Assembly (NCBI RefSeq): GCF_002008165.1
Contig: NZ_MRDM01000029.1
Location: 434,001 to 498,000 of the forward strand
Direction of reading: 5' to 3'
Origin: Rhizobium laguerreae
GTDB lineage: Bacteria; Pseudomonadota; Alphaproteobacteria; Rhizobiales; Rhizobiaceae
Length of the DNA stretch: 64,000 bases
The position numbers and the translations under genes were made by a program. Shown piece by piece: positions 19,163-27,950 of the stretch (its first letter is position 1; every line of letters starts with the position of its first letter). Under the pieces are notes generated by a model. It saw nothing but the letters and a program-made list of their open reading frames with translations. It was not told the origin of the DNA and searched no databases.

Positions 19163-20152
19163 ATGGATCCTTTGGTCGAAATTGAGAATCTGAAAGCCTA
19201 TTACCGTGCCTTCCTCTTTGGCGTCGATCGCGAGGTGCGTGCTGTCGACGATATCAGCCTGACCATCGCCCGCGGTGAGGTCTACGGCGTCGCCGGTGAA
19301 TCGAGCAGCGGCAAGACCACCCTGATCAAGACCATCGCCGGCGCAATCCGGCCGCCGCTGCGGGTCGTGTCCGGTAAAGTGACATTCCATTTCGACGGCG
19401 GCACCCAGGATATCTACGCGATGAAGCCGGAGGATCGGCTGGCGCTGCGCTGGAAGCATCTGTCCTATATCATGCAGGGCTCGATGAATGTGCTCAATCC
19501 AGTGCGCCGGATCCGGCATTCCTTCACCGATTTCGCCTTTCGCCACATGAAGGTCAGCGGCCCGGTGTTTTTCGAAAGGGTCGCCACCCATCTGCAGCGG
19601 CTGAAGCTCGATCCGCATCTGCTCGACGCCTATCCCCACGAACTCTCCGGCGGCATGCGCCAGCGCATGACCATTGCGCTGGCCACCATCCTGACGCCCG
19701 AATTCATCATCGCCGACGAACCGACGACCGCGCTCGACGTCATCGTTCAGCGCGACGTGCTGTCGATGATCCGCGAAATCCAGCGCGAGATGGGCTCGTC
19801 CTTCCTGTTCGTCACCCATGATATGGGGGTTCACGCGACGGTCTCCGACCGCATCGGCATCGTCTATGCCGGGCGTCTTGTCGAGGAAGCGCCGACCCCC
19901 AAGCTCTTCAGCAAACCGCTCCACCCCTATACGCAGCACCTCGTCGGCAGCCTGCCGCGGATCGGCGATGCGACGGCCCGCCCTTCGCTCGAGGGCCGCC
20001 CCCCCAACCTCGCCATGCCGCCGGAAGGCTGCCGGTTCCACCCGCGCTGTCCGAAGCGCATGGAGATCTGCTCGCAGAAGGTTCCGCCGCTCGTCACCGT
20101 CGAGCCGGGGCGGCGGGTGGCGTGTTTTGCCGTTACGGGAGATCCGGTTTGA
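19163..20152 (+). CDS. ABC importer ATPase, OppD/DppD type
   Basis: 329 residues. Walker A reads GESSSGKTT, with Ser where this subfamily nearly always has Gly (GESGSGKS/T). The signature LSGGMRQRM, Walker B FIIADEPTTALD and switch His in FVTHDM are intact. The C-terminal Cys-rich oligopeptide/dipeptide tail (GCRFHPRCPKRMEIC) is present; in OppD-like proteins it binds an iron-sulphur cluster. The Walker A residue changed is not the catalytic Lys or Thr, so the protein is likely active. Confidence 0.9.
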   Translation: MDPLVEIENLKAYYRAFLFGVDREVRAVDDISLTIARGEVYGVAGESSSGKTTLIKTIAGAIRPPLRVVSGKVTFHFDGGTQDIYAMKPEDRLALRWKHLSYIMQGSMNVLNPVRRIRHSFTDFAFRHMKVSGPVFFERVATHLQRLKLDPHLLDAYPHELSGGMRQRMTIALATILTPEFIIADEPTTALDVIVQRDVLSMIREIQREMGSSFLFVTHDMGVHATVSDRIGIVYAGRLVEEAPTPKLFSKPLHPYTQHLVGSLPRIGDATARPSLEGRPPNLAMPPEGCRFHPRCPKRMEICSQKVPPLVTVEPGRRVACFAVTGDPV

Positions 20153-20949
20153 GCGCTCTTCTTAGCCTCTCGCATGTCACCAAAGTTTACCGCCAGGGCG
20201 GCATGCTTGGCCGGCGTCTGATCACGGCGGTCAAGGACGTCAGCTTCGAACTGGGAGCGGAGCCGGAGATCCTCTCGATCGTCGGCGAATCTGGATCGGG
20301 AAAATCGACGATCGCGGCGATGATCCTCGGGCAGACCGAACCAACCGAAGGAGAGCTTCAATTCAGCGGCAAGACCGTCGCCATTCATAGCCGATCCGAG
20401 CGCAAGGCTTTCATGAAGGAGGTCCAGCCGGTTCTGCAGAACCCCTTCGAAGCCTTCAATCCGCTGAAACGTGTCGATCGTTATCTCTTTGAGACGGCCC
20501 GCAATTTTTCGTTCTCGGGAAAACGGCCGGACCGAGAGCAGGCAGAGCGGATGGCGGATGCCGCCCTCGTCCATGTCGGCCTGACCCTTGAAGAAGTGAA
20601 AGGCCGGTTTCCCCACGAATTGTCGGGCGGCCAGCTTCAGCGCGTTGCCATCGCCCGCGCGTTGATCCCGCAACCCCGCCTGCTGGTGGCCGACGAACCG
20701 GTCTCGATGGTCGACGCCTCGCTGCGCATGGCGATCGTCAATCTCTTTAGCCGCCTGAAAAACGAGCTTGGCCTTTCCATCGTCTACATCACCCACGACC
20801 TCGCCACCGCCTATTACATCAGCGACAACATCATTATCATGCGCAAAGGTGAAATCGTCGAGCGGGGACAGGCGCGAGCGGTGTTGGATGATCCGCAGCA
20901 TGAGTATTCGCGGGCACTGAAGGATGCGGTGCTGGCGGCGGATTTTTAG
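20149..20949 (+). CDS. ABC importer ATPase, OppF/DppF type
   Basis: 266 residues if it starts at TTG 20149, which overlaps the previous stop as TTGA and follows GGGAG; nine extra residues are open upstream but are the tail of the other ATPase. Walker A GESGSGKST, signature LSGGQLQRV, Walker B LLVADEPVSMVDASL and switch His ITHDLATA are intact. The usual Cys-rich C-terminal extension is missing, so it is shorter than OppD. It completes the five-gene importer. Confidence 0.88.
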   Translation: MSALLSLSHVTKVYRQGGMLGRRLITAVKDVSFELGAEPEILSIVGESGSGKSTIAAMILGQTEPTEGELQFSGKTVAIHSRSERKAFMKEVQPVLQNPFEAFNPLKRVDRYLFETARNFSFSGKRPDREQAERMADAALVHVGLTLEEVKGRFPHELSGGQLQRVAIARALIPQPRLLVADEPVSMVDASLRMAIVNLFSRLKNELGLSIVYITHDLATAYYISDNIIIMRKGEIVERGQARAVLDDPQHEYSRALKDAVLAADF

Positions 20950-21418
20950 TGCGGCGACGTAATTGCTGCGAAAGGGTGAGGGTAATTGCTCCGCTTCGAT
21001 GGGCGCCTCAATTTCATCTGTTTGCGTGGTTCTGCGCGATAACTGCGGTCGGCAAGGCGGAGGGGCCTGTTGGATAGGCTCGACGTCATCAGCCTGATGA
21101 AGCCGGCTCGCTTCAGTTTCTCCGCAAGTCCAAGGCGCGACCAAAGCGCATTTCGATCGCACTGACGATATCCTTTTCCTCCGCGAGTTGAGAGACGGCC
21201 CTCGGGAACATCCATTCCTACGGCGAGCTGCTGTTTGCCCGTTATCGGCCGATTATTGCGACAAAGTTGCGCTGTTATGCGACCCGGAATTTGCCGGATT
21301 GTTTGCAAAATAGGATAGATGAGGCAAGCCGTTCTCATCACCCCGATGAATCGATCAGCCATAACCGATTCATAAATGTCGTTGGACGTCGCCGCCTACT
21401 CTTTGCGATCTTGCCGGC
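20950..21418. other. intergenic, no gene supported
   Basis: 469 bases between the importer and the WGR gene. A 138-codon minus-strand frame (20946-21362) exists, but its composition (many Arg, no recognisable motif, no ribosome site) argues against a gene. It marks the start of the patchy accessory stretch that runs to about 29600. Confidence 0.4.
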
Positions 21419-21664
21419 ATGACACTTCAGCCCTTTCACCTCTACATCGAACGCAGAGAGCCTGACAAAAACATGGCACGCTTTTATGCGCTGTCGATCG
21501 AGCCGAACCTCTTTGGCGGCACCTCGCTCGTCCGCAGCTGGGGACGCATCGGCAGCCGCGGGCAGCAGAAGATCCATGTCTTCGATAGCGAGTTAAAAGC
21601 ATTCGATCTCCTGCTCACTCTTTTGCGCAGGAAGCACTCGCGAGGCTATCTGCTGCTGCGGTAA
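21419..21664 (+). CDS. WGR-domain protein
   Basis: 81 residues consisting of almost nothing but a WGR domain: ARFYALSIEPNLFGGTSLVRSWGRIGSRGQ contains the W-G-R triplet that names it, followed by a helix with AFDLLLTLLRRK. WGR domains are thought to bind nucleic acid and occur in poly-ADP-ribose polymerases and in bacterial MolR-like proteins. Stand-alone copies are common in Rhizobiales, often on plasmids or in accessory regions. Its role is unknown. It converges on the ArdC-like gene, 37 bases away. Confidence 0.8.
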   Translation: MTLQPFHLYIERREPDKNMARFYALSIEPNLFGGTSLVRSWGRIGSRGQQKIHVFDSELKAFDLLLTLLRRKHSRGYLLLR

Positions 21665-21701
21665 GCCGCGTCTCTCATGGCCAATTGAAAGAAGAGACGG
21701 C

Positions 21702-22622
21702 TTACCCCGCCTCCTCCTCTTCGAGTTCCGGCTGCAAGGAATGCAGGTAGTCGACGGCGCGCTGCGCATGTGCTGCCGCCGAGAAGATGGCGCGCTTGTC
21801 GTTGCCCAGAACCTTCAGCCAGCCATCTAGATAGCTTGCGTGGTCGGGGCGTGGTTCGAGCTCTGGGACAATGCCGAGATCGGCGCAGAGAAACGCGCTG
21901 CCGAGTTCGGCGACAAGCTCTTCGCGGGCCCGATCGCTCCTATCTTTCGCGTAGCGGCTGAGATCCCGATCAAGCCGTCGCGGTGCCCCAGTCCAGTGGG
22001 TGATCTCGTGGCTGAGGACGGCGACATAGGCGGCGTCGTCCCTGAAGGCATCCAGGCATGGCATCTGGATGTAGTCACGCTGAGCGGCATAGTAGGCAGC
22101 CGATCCTCCGTGCCGGATCAGGGCGCCGGTATTGGCAAGGAAGCGGCCGGCATCGCCAATGCGGCTCATCGGATCCTGGACAGGTGCGACGTCGTCAAAG
22201 CGGCCATTAAGGCCGGCGATCTGATCGGTGTTGAACACCGTGTAAGCTTTGAGGAACGGGATATCCTGTTCGATCTCGGTGCCCGTCTCGGTCGTCTCGG
22301 TGCGGATGAACGAACTGGCGAAGACGACGGTTGTTCCGGTTTCGCCCTTGCGGACGGCGCCGCCGAGTTCGATTGCCTGGCGAAACGTCATCCACCTCGA
22401 CGAGGCAAAGCCGCGGGCGATGGCTTCGGACCAGAGGAGCAGGACGTTGATCCCGGTGTAGGGTTGGCCGTTATGGCGCAGTGGCCGGCTGACCTCGGCT
22501 GTCGCATGTCCCGTCGTCCAGGGTTTGGTCCATGGCCGCACACCCTGTTGGAGATCGGCGATGATCTTGCCGGTGATGCGGCTGTAGACATCGGATCGTT
22601 GATTGGATTGTTGCCTGCTCAT
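21702..22622 (-). CDS. ArdC-like antirestriction protein (ssDNA-binding plus zinc metallopeptidase)
   Basis: 306 residues from ATG 22622, with GGAGG seven bases upstream. The N-terminal half (DVYSRITGKIIADLQQGVRPWTKPW, NVLLLWSEAIARGF) is the ArdC/DUF1738 single-strand DNA-binding domain. The C-terminal half has the metallopeptidase motif HEITH with a downstream EELVAELGSAFL that supplies the third ligand. Proteins of this type enter with conjugative plasmids and protect incoming DNA from restriction. Its presence marks the neighbourhood as transferred DNA, although no conjugation gene is in view. Confidence 0.85.
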   Translation of the reverse strand: MSRQQSNQRSDVYSRITGKIIADLQQGVRPWTKPWTTGHATAEVSRPLRHNGQPYTGINVLLLWSEAIARGFASSRWMTFRQAIELGGAVRKGETGTTVVFASSFIRTETTETGTEIEQDIPFLKAYTVFNTDQIAGLNGRFDDVAPVQDPMSRIGDAGRFLANTGALIRHGGSAAYYAAQRDYIQMPCLDAFRDDAAYVAVLSHEITHWTGAPRRLDRDLSRYAKDRSDRAREELVAELGSAFLCADLGIVPELEPRPDHASYLDGWLKVLGNDKRAIFSAAAHAQRAVDYLHSLQPELEEEEAG

Positions 22623-23244
22623 GTCTGAACCTCCGTTTCGAGGTCGCGGCCATCGCGACCTGCTACGGCGGTCCGAAAGCCGGGCTGCAAGTGCTGTCTG
22701 CACCCGCAGGGCCGCAACGCAGTGGAGGACGGCAAAGCCGTTGCCGGCGGCGTGAGCCTGGCAGGACCAAAAGCCGGGGCAGGACGCGATGGCCGCAATT
22801 CAAGTGGAAGGTTTAGACGGAGGCGGACATGGCAAATCCGCGAGCCGTTATGCGGTCGCTAGGATGGCTCATGAACTGCAGCGAACATGGCTCAGTTGGG
22901 TAAACGCGCAAGTGAGCGAGCGGGTTGTGGGCGATGCGATCGCGCGAGGGGGGGCGACGCGAAGAACGAATGCCTAACGGCAGTAAAGGTACGGCTCACC
23001 AAATAGATCCAGCTAATTGGCTTGAAGGAAACAGAACTGCGTAACTAGTCTAGTGGATGACTGCGCTGAGGACCTGGCGGAACGCTTGCGCCGCCAACTG
23101 GAGCTCTTCGCCGCCGGCCGCTTTCTCCAGGACGGATCATCAATCCATTTACGATTTGTGGTTTAACGCAACCAGTGTAGAATCGGGTTTATGCTCTGAA
23201 TTTCTCAAAGTCATTTTTAAGCCGCCCCGCGACCTCTGCTCTCC
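22623..23244. other. intergenic, no gene supported
   Basis: 622 bases upstream of both the ArdC-like gene (minus) and the nucleotidyltransferase-HEPN gene (plus). A 35-codon frame from GTG 23052 (DDCAEDLAERLRRQLELFA) has a protein-like look and may be a gene scrap. Nothing else is supported. Confidence 0.35.
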
Positions 23245-24156
23245 ATGATGAAATCATCCCTTAACCATATGCCCCTTCGCAAACAGCGAGAACTCGGACG
23301 AGTTCTCAAGATTCTCCATGAGGAATTCCAGGATGCGCTGAAGGAAGGCACGGCTGATTTTAAGAAGCGCGGCCGGATCCTGAAGATCGTCCTATTCGGC
23401 TCCTACGCCAAGGGCGGATGGGTCGATGAACCTTTCACGATGAAGGGTTATCGCTCGGACTTCGATCTGCTGATCATCGTCAACGATCGCAAGCTCTGCG
23501 ATTTCGCCGAATACTGGTATAAGGCGGCTGACCGCCTGATCCACGATAAGTCGATCGAAACGCCGGTAAGCTTCATCGTTCATTCCAGGCGGGAGGTGAA
23601 CACCTATCTCAAGGAAGGTCAGTATTTCTTCTCCGACATTCGCAAGGAAGGCATCGTCCTTTACGAATTGGATGATGAGCCGCTTGCTGAGCCGCAGGCG
23701 CTTTCGCCGGCCGATCGGTTGCGGCTAGCGAGGGTCCACTTTGAACATCGGTTCAGGAGTGCCTCGAAGCTCCACAAGCTATCGATGTTCTGCATGGCTG
23801 AGAAGGACTACAATGAAGCCGCGTTCATCATGCATCAATCGCTCGAACAAGCCTACTCTTGCGTCCTGCTGACCCTGACCAATTATGGCCCACCATCTCA
23901 CAACATCAAGTTCCTACGCTCGCTCGCCGAGGAACAGGACCGCCGTCTGGCGGAGGCCTTTCCTCGCGATCAGCACAAAGAACGTGCCTGGTTCAACACG
24001 CTGAACGAAGCCTACGTGAAGGCACGGTATTCCGTGCATTTCGAGATCACCGACGAAGCGCTTCTTTGGCTTGGGGAGCGAACGGCAAAGCTACTTGAGT
24101 TGGTCAAAACCGTATGCTCCGAGCATTTGGAAAAGCTTGAGCGAAATAATATCTAG
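23245..24156 (+). CDS. nucleotidyltransferase-HEPN fusion protein (MNT-HEPN type)
   Basis: 303 residues. Residues about 45-75 carry the minimal nucleotidyltransferase core: FGSYAKGGWVDEP, then YRSDFDLLIIV with the two metal-binding Asp. The C-terminal ~140 residues are a helical HEPN domain (AEKDYNEAAFIMHQSLEQAYSC, FNTLNEAYVKARYSVHF). In two-gene MNT-HEPN toxin-antitoxin systems the HEPN RNase uses an R-x4-6-H motif; here only R-YSV-H is seen (three spacers), so ribonuclease activity is doubtful. Fused forms are widespread. No good ribosome site precedes ATG 23245. Confidence 0.82.
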   Translation: MMKSSLNHMPLRKQRELGRVLKILHEEFQDALKEGTADFKKRGRILKIVLFGSYAKGGWVDEPFTMKGYRSDFDLLIIVNDRKLCDFAEYWYKAADRLIHDKSIETPVSFIVHSRREVNTYLKEGQYFFSDIRKEGIVLYELDDEPLAEPQALSPADRLRLARVHFEHRFRSASKLHKLSMFCMAEKDYNEAAFIMHQSLEQAYSCVLLTLTNYGPPSHNIKFLRSLAEEQDRRLAEAFPRDQHKERAWFNTLNEAYVKARYSVHFEITDEALLWLGERTAKLLELVKTVCSEHLEKLERNNI

Positions 24157-24359
24157 CTGTTGTCAGCGAACCTGCCCGAGCCTCTAGGATGCGGTTCCAC
24201 GACCGAACAAGTCCAGAGAGAGTATGTCGCCGGTCGTCTTGGAAGAAGTGGAAGCTGCCGCCCGCAATTTGCCTTCTGAAGGTCTGGTACAAACTTTCAA
24301 TTGACCGTTTCCGATGGCGAGGCGACACTCGCAAGCTGCAGCGAGGCAGGAGGAAAACG

Positions 24360-24659
24360 ATGGACGATACAGACCGCTGGCGCGACATGGCAAGTGCACC
24401 GCGAGACGGTAGCCGGATCCTCGTCACGATTCGCCCGTCCGAACAGGGGCCGGCGGAAGTTGACCTCGCCTATTGGTCGAATGGCGATCAGTTCGCTGGA
24501 GAAGGCTGGCGCGCATCTGATTCCTCGCCAGGGCATATCATCGAGTACGCCGAGCCGGAATTGAAGTGTTGGATGCCGATGCCCTCGGCCAATCGCACCT
24601 CGATGCCCTCCCCCTGGGAAGGCGACGATGACCAGGAGCTTTACGGGTCGGGGATTTGA
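24360..24659 (+). CDS. small DUF551-like hypothetical protein
   Basis: 99 residues from ATG 24360, with AGGAGG six bases upstream. The pattern DRWRDMASAPRDGSRILVTI at the start and LKCWMPMP near the end matches the loose DUF551-type frame (W-x-M-x-x-AP-x-DG ... W-MPLP) seen in many small phage, plasmid and rhizobial proteins. Function unknown. It follows the nucleotidyltransferase-HEPN gene by about 200 bases. Confidence 0.7.
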   Translation: MDDTDRWRDMASAPRDGSRILVTIRPSEQGPAEVDLAYWSNGDQFAGEGWRASDSSPGHIIEYAEPELKCWMPMPSANRTSMPSPWEGDDDQELYGSGI

Positions 24660-24783
24660 TGGATCGCGCGCGGTACCACTAGTTCCTGCCTCAGCGACCA
24701 GGTCCAGATTATCGTCGGCCACGACTGCGGCGCGACGAAGTCGCCTGATCAAATTGAGGTTCAACTGGATAGCTTTCGTTTTT

Positions 24784-24831
24784 ATGCATGTCGTTGGCCG
24801 GAACCGCTGCACGCTTCCGGGCGACATGCAT
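24784..24831. repeat. intergenic palindromic repeat (RIME-like)
   Basis: A long hairpin: outer arms ATGCATGTCG (24784-24793) and CGACATGCAT (24822-24831), with an inner CCGGAA/TTCCGG pair. It resembles the intergenic mosaic palindromes dispersed in Rhizobium genomes. It stands between two convergent genes and may also act as a bidirectional end of transcripts. Confidence 0.65.
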
Positions 24832-24838
24832 TAAGCAC

Positions 24839-25674
24839 CTACGCTGCGCGCACCTTGTCCCGGCCGCTTAATTTGGCAGCATAGAGTGCCTGATCGGCGC
24901 GTCGATAAAGGTCCGAAGCGCTGTCTGAGGGGGCACAGGCGGCAATGCCGGCAGAACACGTGTAGCTGAAGTCGGGCGAGTCAGGCAGAGGCCGGGAGAA
25001 GCGGATCACCGTCAGCATACGCTCGACCATGGCAATGGCGTCCTCCGGCCCGGTTGCCGGCATCACCAGAACGAACTCCTCGCCGCCGACCCGCCCAAAA
25101 CAATCGTTGCGGCGAACATTCTGATGAATGCGATGGGCAAAGTCGCGCAACACGAGATCCCCGGCGTGGTGACCGAGCCGATCGTTGATGTGTTTGAAAT
25201 TGTCGATGTCGAATACGGCAAGGCAGCCGTTGCTTCCATGCTCGGGGGCCGCCAGCATGTCGTCGACTCGGCCCATCACAAAGCGGCGGTTGTCGCTCGC
25301 TATGCACAACATCCAGCCGTTCTTCTGGACTGCCTCGGTCATCCAGAACCACCGGCCATCGTAGAGGTCCGTCTCGAAAGCGCGATAGCCGATCTTGCCG
25401 CGGCGTGACTGCGTCGACCGCAGCCATTCGTCGAAACTGCTCGTCCGGATGACGGTGCCTCGCGCGAGCTCGAAATTCGCCGCATGAGATCCGGCCAGAG
25501 CGGCGTTTCATCCGGCTCGATGAAATAGACCGAACGAAAGGCGCTGTTGGCGTATTGCAGCAGGTCGTGGCTGTCATAGACCGCAATCAGCGTTTCGGTG
25601 TGTTCAGCAAGGTGCAGAAGCTGTTCGAATATCTCGTCCATACCGAACCCTGTCTGGTTGCCTTGGTATGACAT
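24839..25674 (-). pseudogene. diguanylate cyclase (PAS-like plus GGDEF) split by a one-base deletion
   Basis: The N-terminal part (EIFEQLLHLAEHTETLIAVYDSHDLLQYANSAFRSVYF) is a PAS-like sensor in one frame. The rest (ANFELARGTVIRTSSFDEWL, then a GGDEF domain) is in another. The junction lies at about 25478: the sequence reads CGG CGA AT where CGG CGN AAT would keep LMRRNFELARG in frame, so a single base has been lost. The GGDEF domain itself is intact, with active site GGEEF and an RRND inhibitory (I-site) motif upstream. As it stands the sensor cannot be joined to the cyclase, although ATG 25342 could give a free catalytic domain. A sequencing error is possible. Confidence 0.75.
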
Positions 25675-25845
25675 GGCATAGAAAGCTTATGAGAAAAGAG
25701 CCAGTCCGCAAGCAAAGGCGCCTCAAGTGATTACGCAAACGTCAACAAGCGGCGTTTTTCAATCGTGATTGGACAACGGCTTCGACCTGAGCGACGCTGT
25801 GTTTGGGAGGCGGACCATCTATTTTTCCGAAGATAGGAGGCCGAA

Positions 25846-26280
25846 ATGGAACAGTACGCATTAGACCAGCTGAAAAGCATCGCAACTGTCAGCCCGACCT
25901 GCAAGCGTCTTGAAATGACACGGCGCGAACGGCTTGAACAGTGGGCCGAAAGTCTCGAACACAGCCCCAGGCCGTTCCTCAAGACACTTCACGAAACCGA
26001 ATATCAACCGATTGCCGATCGGCTTGCTCTCAGGGATGACGGCACCCCGATCTCCGTTGCATTCGCTGATCCCATGCTGCGGGCGGCAGGAATGGAAAAT
26101 GACAGCTATGGAGAGGCCAAGCGGTTCTTCGAACTCAGCGATGAGCAATTGCATGATCTTGTGTGCTTCTGCCATTTCGGTGAACGCGTCAGCGCGGCAG
26201 TCGTCGCTCGCCGTTTGCGAAAGATGTCAGGCTCCAAACCAGACGGGTTCTTCGCTCAGCTTCGTGCGTGGTTTGCCTGA
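25846..26280 (+). CDS. hypothetical protein, 144 residues
   Basis: Starts at ATG 25846 after AGGAGG. A soluble, helical-looking protein: TRRERLEQWAESLEHSPRPFLKTLHETEY, LSDEQLHDLVCFCHFGERVSAAVVARRL. I recognise no domain. The good ribosome site, coding-like composition and a strong downstream hairpin support a real gene. No functional clue from the neighbours. Confidence 0.72.
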   Translation: MEQYALDQLKSIATVSPTCKRLEMTRRERLEQWAESLEHSPRPFLKTLHETEYQPIADRLALRDDGTPISVAFADPMLRAAGMENDSYGEAKRFFELSDEQLHDLVCFCHFGERVSAAVVARRLRKMSGSKPDGFFAQLRAWFA

Positions 26281-26398
26281 TTGAGGCCAAAGGCCACCAT
26301 CTGACGTGCTAGTCGGGGATGCATCGATCCCCGTCGGGTCGTTGCTCCTGCGGCATCGACTATCGCTGACATTTTGAGGGGGCAGATTTCTGAAGCGG

Positions 26399-26426
26399 CT
26401 GGTTCCTGCTGGTCAGCAGGAACCAG
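26399..26426 (+). terminator. probable rho-independent terminator
   Basis: A near-perfect palindrome, CTGGTTCCTGCTG/CAGCAGGAACCAG with a two-base centre, followed by GGTTTTC. It stands 119 bases after the 144-residue hypothetical gene. The stem is strong; the U-tract is short. Confidence 0.55.
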
Positions 26427-26661
26427 GTTTTCTGCGCTGGCCGACCACGCCCCTAAGAACTTGGGTCAGGGCGTTCACCAGCAGCACCCACATCTATGGG
26501 GAAAGATGCCACGCCGAGTGACTAGTCAGGGAGACGCTTGAAGAGGCCATATCGCTACTTTGCCGCCAGCTAACCACGCGCTTGCCATTGTAGGTAATTT
26601 AACGGAAAATCCCCGGCGTGGCCCTTGAGGCCTGGGCAGTCTGCCATGATCGGAGAACGCC

Positions 26662-26802
26662 GTGCCTCTGAAAAACATTTTGGCCGCAGCAGCAATCGTC
26701 TTCATGACACTCTCAGGATGCGCAACTAGCGGATCGGACAACACAACCTATGCACAGCCGCAGGGGATAGGCCCAGTTCGCGGTGAGATAGGCGGTTACT
26801 AG
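26662..26802 (+). CDS. very small lipoprotein (46 residues)
   Basis: GTG at 26662 is preceded by GGAG six bases upstream. The product begins MPLKNILAAAAIVFMTLSGC, a full signal sequence with lipobox LSGC (lipidated Cys20), followed by only 26 residues ending RGEIGGY. It is too short for most gene finders. The organisation resembles entericidin-like and other tiny rhizobial lipoproteins anchored in the envelope. Function unknown. Confidence 0.65.
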   Translation: MPLKNILAAAAIVFMTLSGCATSGSDNTTYAQPQGIGPVRGEIGGY

Positions 26803-26845
26803 CCCATCGACAGTGTTTCGACCGCTTTAGAAACACAGCCTGGCT

Positions 26846-26998
26846 GTTTACGACGAACCAACCTCGGCGTTCGATCCCATGTCGGTCGCTGTCGCGGAGG
26901 AAGGCATGACGATGGTGACCCACGAAATGGGCTTTGCCCGCAAGGTCGCGCAACGCGTGGTGTTCATGGATGCCGGCGGCGAGATCCTGCGCCACTAG
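26846..26998 (+). pseudogene. remnant of an amino-acid ABC transporter ATPase
   Basis: The codons read YDEPTSAFDPMSVAVAEEGM, then THEMGFARKVAQRVVFMDAGGEI and a TAG. This is the Walker B/D-loop and the switch-His region of a HisP/GlnQ-type ATPase. The roughly 12 residues that normally separate DP from EEGM are mostly missing, and no Walker A region lies upstream. It is a non-functional scrap. Confidence 0.75.
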
Positions 26999-27162
26999 TT
27001 CCGCCCGTTACGTGACTCGGTCACGGCTCCGACGCGACCTCACCGCGTTTACCACCCACGGATCGCAGGTGCTGCATCGCGTTGGCAGATCGGGTGTTCA
27101 TGCTGTTGTTGTGACATCGGGTCAGGCCAAAAGCATCACAGTCTCGATGAGGGATATCTGGA

Positions 27163-27768
27163 ATGTCGATCTTGCTGAGAAGTTTGTCGTCCCTGTTGGT
27201 TGGACTAACATTGGCGGCGCCCGCCTCTGGCAATTGCTTGAGCGCAAAAGAAACCAAACAGGGCGTGCTGCTTACCAGAGAAGTGCCTTTCTTTTCCGCG
27301 TTCTACAAGCCGGACGGTCCGGGTCTCACCGAACAACGGCTGATGGAGCGTAACCGTTCACTGCAGCCGGTGTCGGCTGTATATTTGCACCCCTTGCTCG
27401 TCGAAAAGAGAGTTAGTGCCAGCGGGACGCATGAGCTGAAATACGCGAATGCGATTGCGTTAGACGATCTACCACAGAAGAAGAACTGGCAATCCGAGAC
27501 TAAGCTTTTCATCAATGGCCAAAAATCCGTTTCGGGCGTTACTATTATTAGGTTCGACGGCTGGGGAGAAGAAGCTATCGCGTCTTGTTCCTACAAAGTT
27601 TGGGCCGTCAACAGCCGTCTCGAACTGACGGGATTGCCTCCGATTATTTTTGAACAATACTATTCCCCCGAGCTTCGTCTCGTTCTTCGTTCGGTAAGGC
27701 TAGGCCCCTCCAACCAGCCGTTGAGCGAGGTTCGATTTGATCGGTTCCAAATTGGCTGGGGCAACTGA
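27163..27768 (+). CDS. exported hypothetical protein
   Basis: 201 residues from ATG 27163 (GAGGG nine bases upstream). A signal peptide is clear (SILLRSLSSLLVGLTLAAPASG). The mature part has a beta-rich look (GVLLTREVPFFSAFYKPDG, VSGVTIIRFDGWGEEAIASCSYKVWAV) with two Cys. I do not recognise the family. Codons are noticeably more AT-rich than in the flanking operons, in keeping with acquired DNA. Confidence 0.65.
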   Translation: MSILLRSLSSLLVGLTLAAPASGNCLSAKETKQGVLLTREVPFFSAFYKPDGPGLTEQRLMERNRSLQPVSAVYLHPLLVEKRVSASGTHELKYANAIALDDLPQKKNWQSETKLFINGQKSVSGVTIIRFDGWGEEAIASCSYKVWAVNSRLELTGLPPIIFEQYYSPELRLVLRSVRLGPSNQPLSEVRFDRFQIGWGN

Positions 27769-27950
27769 TTGATCGTGAGGTCAGACTGCCAGTACGAAAG
27801 CAGCTTCGCATCAATTTCATGAATGCTGAGCGACCGCCTCCGGCCGTGCCAATAACGTGCGATATCGGTGATGGCATCGCGAGACGGTTGGATCGTCGTT
27901 GTTCCAGACAACGAACCCGCTAAAGTTGCTTCACGAGGGTCCGGCAGTTG

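Noticed and set aside
20946..21362. A 138-codon minus-strand frame in the gap after the arabinoside importer
   Set aside because: No ribosome site, no domain, atypical composition; not supported as a gene.
26846..26998. ABC ATPase fragment considered as a functional small protein
   Set aside because: It lacks Walker A and the signature motif and has an internal deletion, so it is only a remnant.
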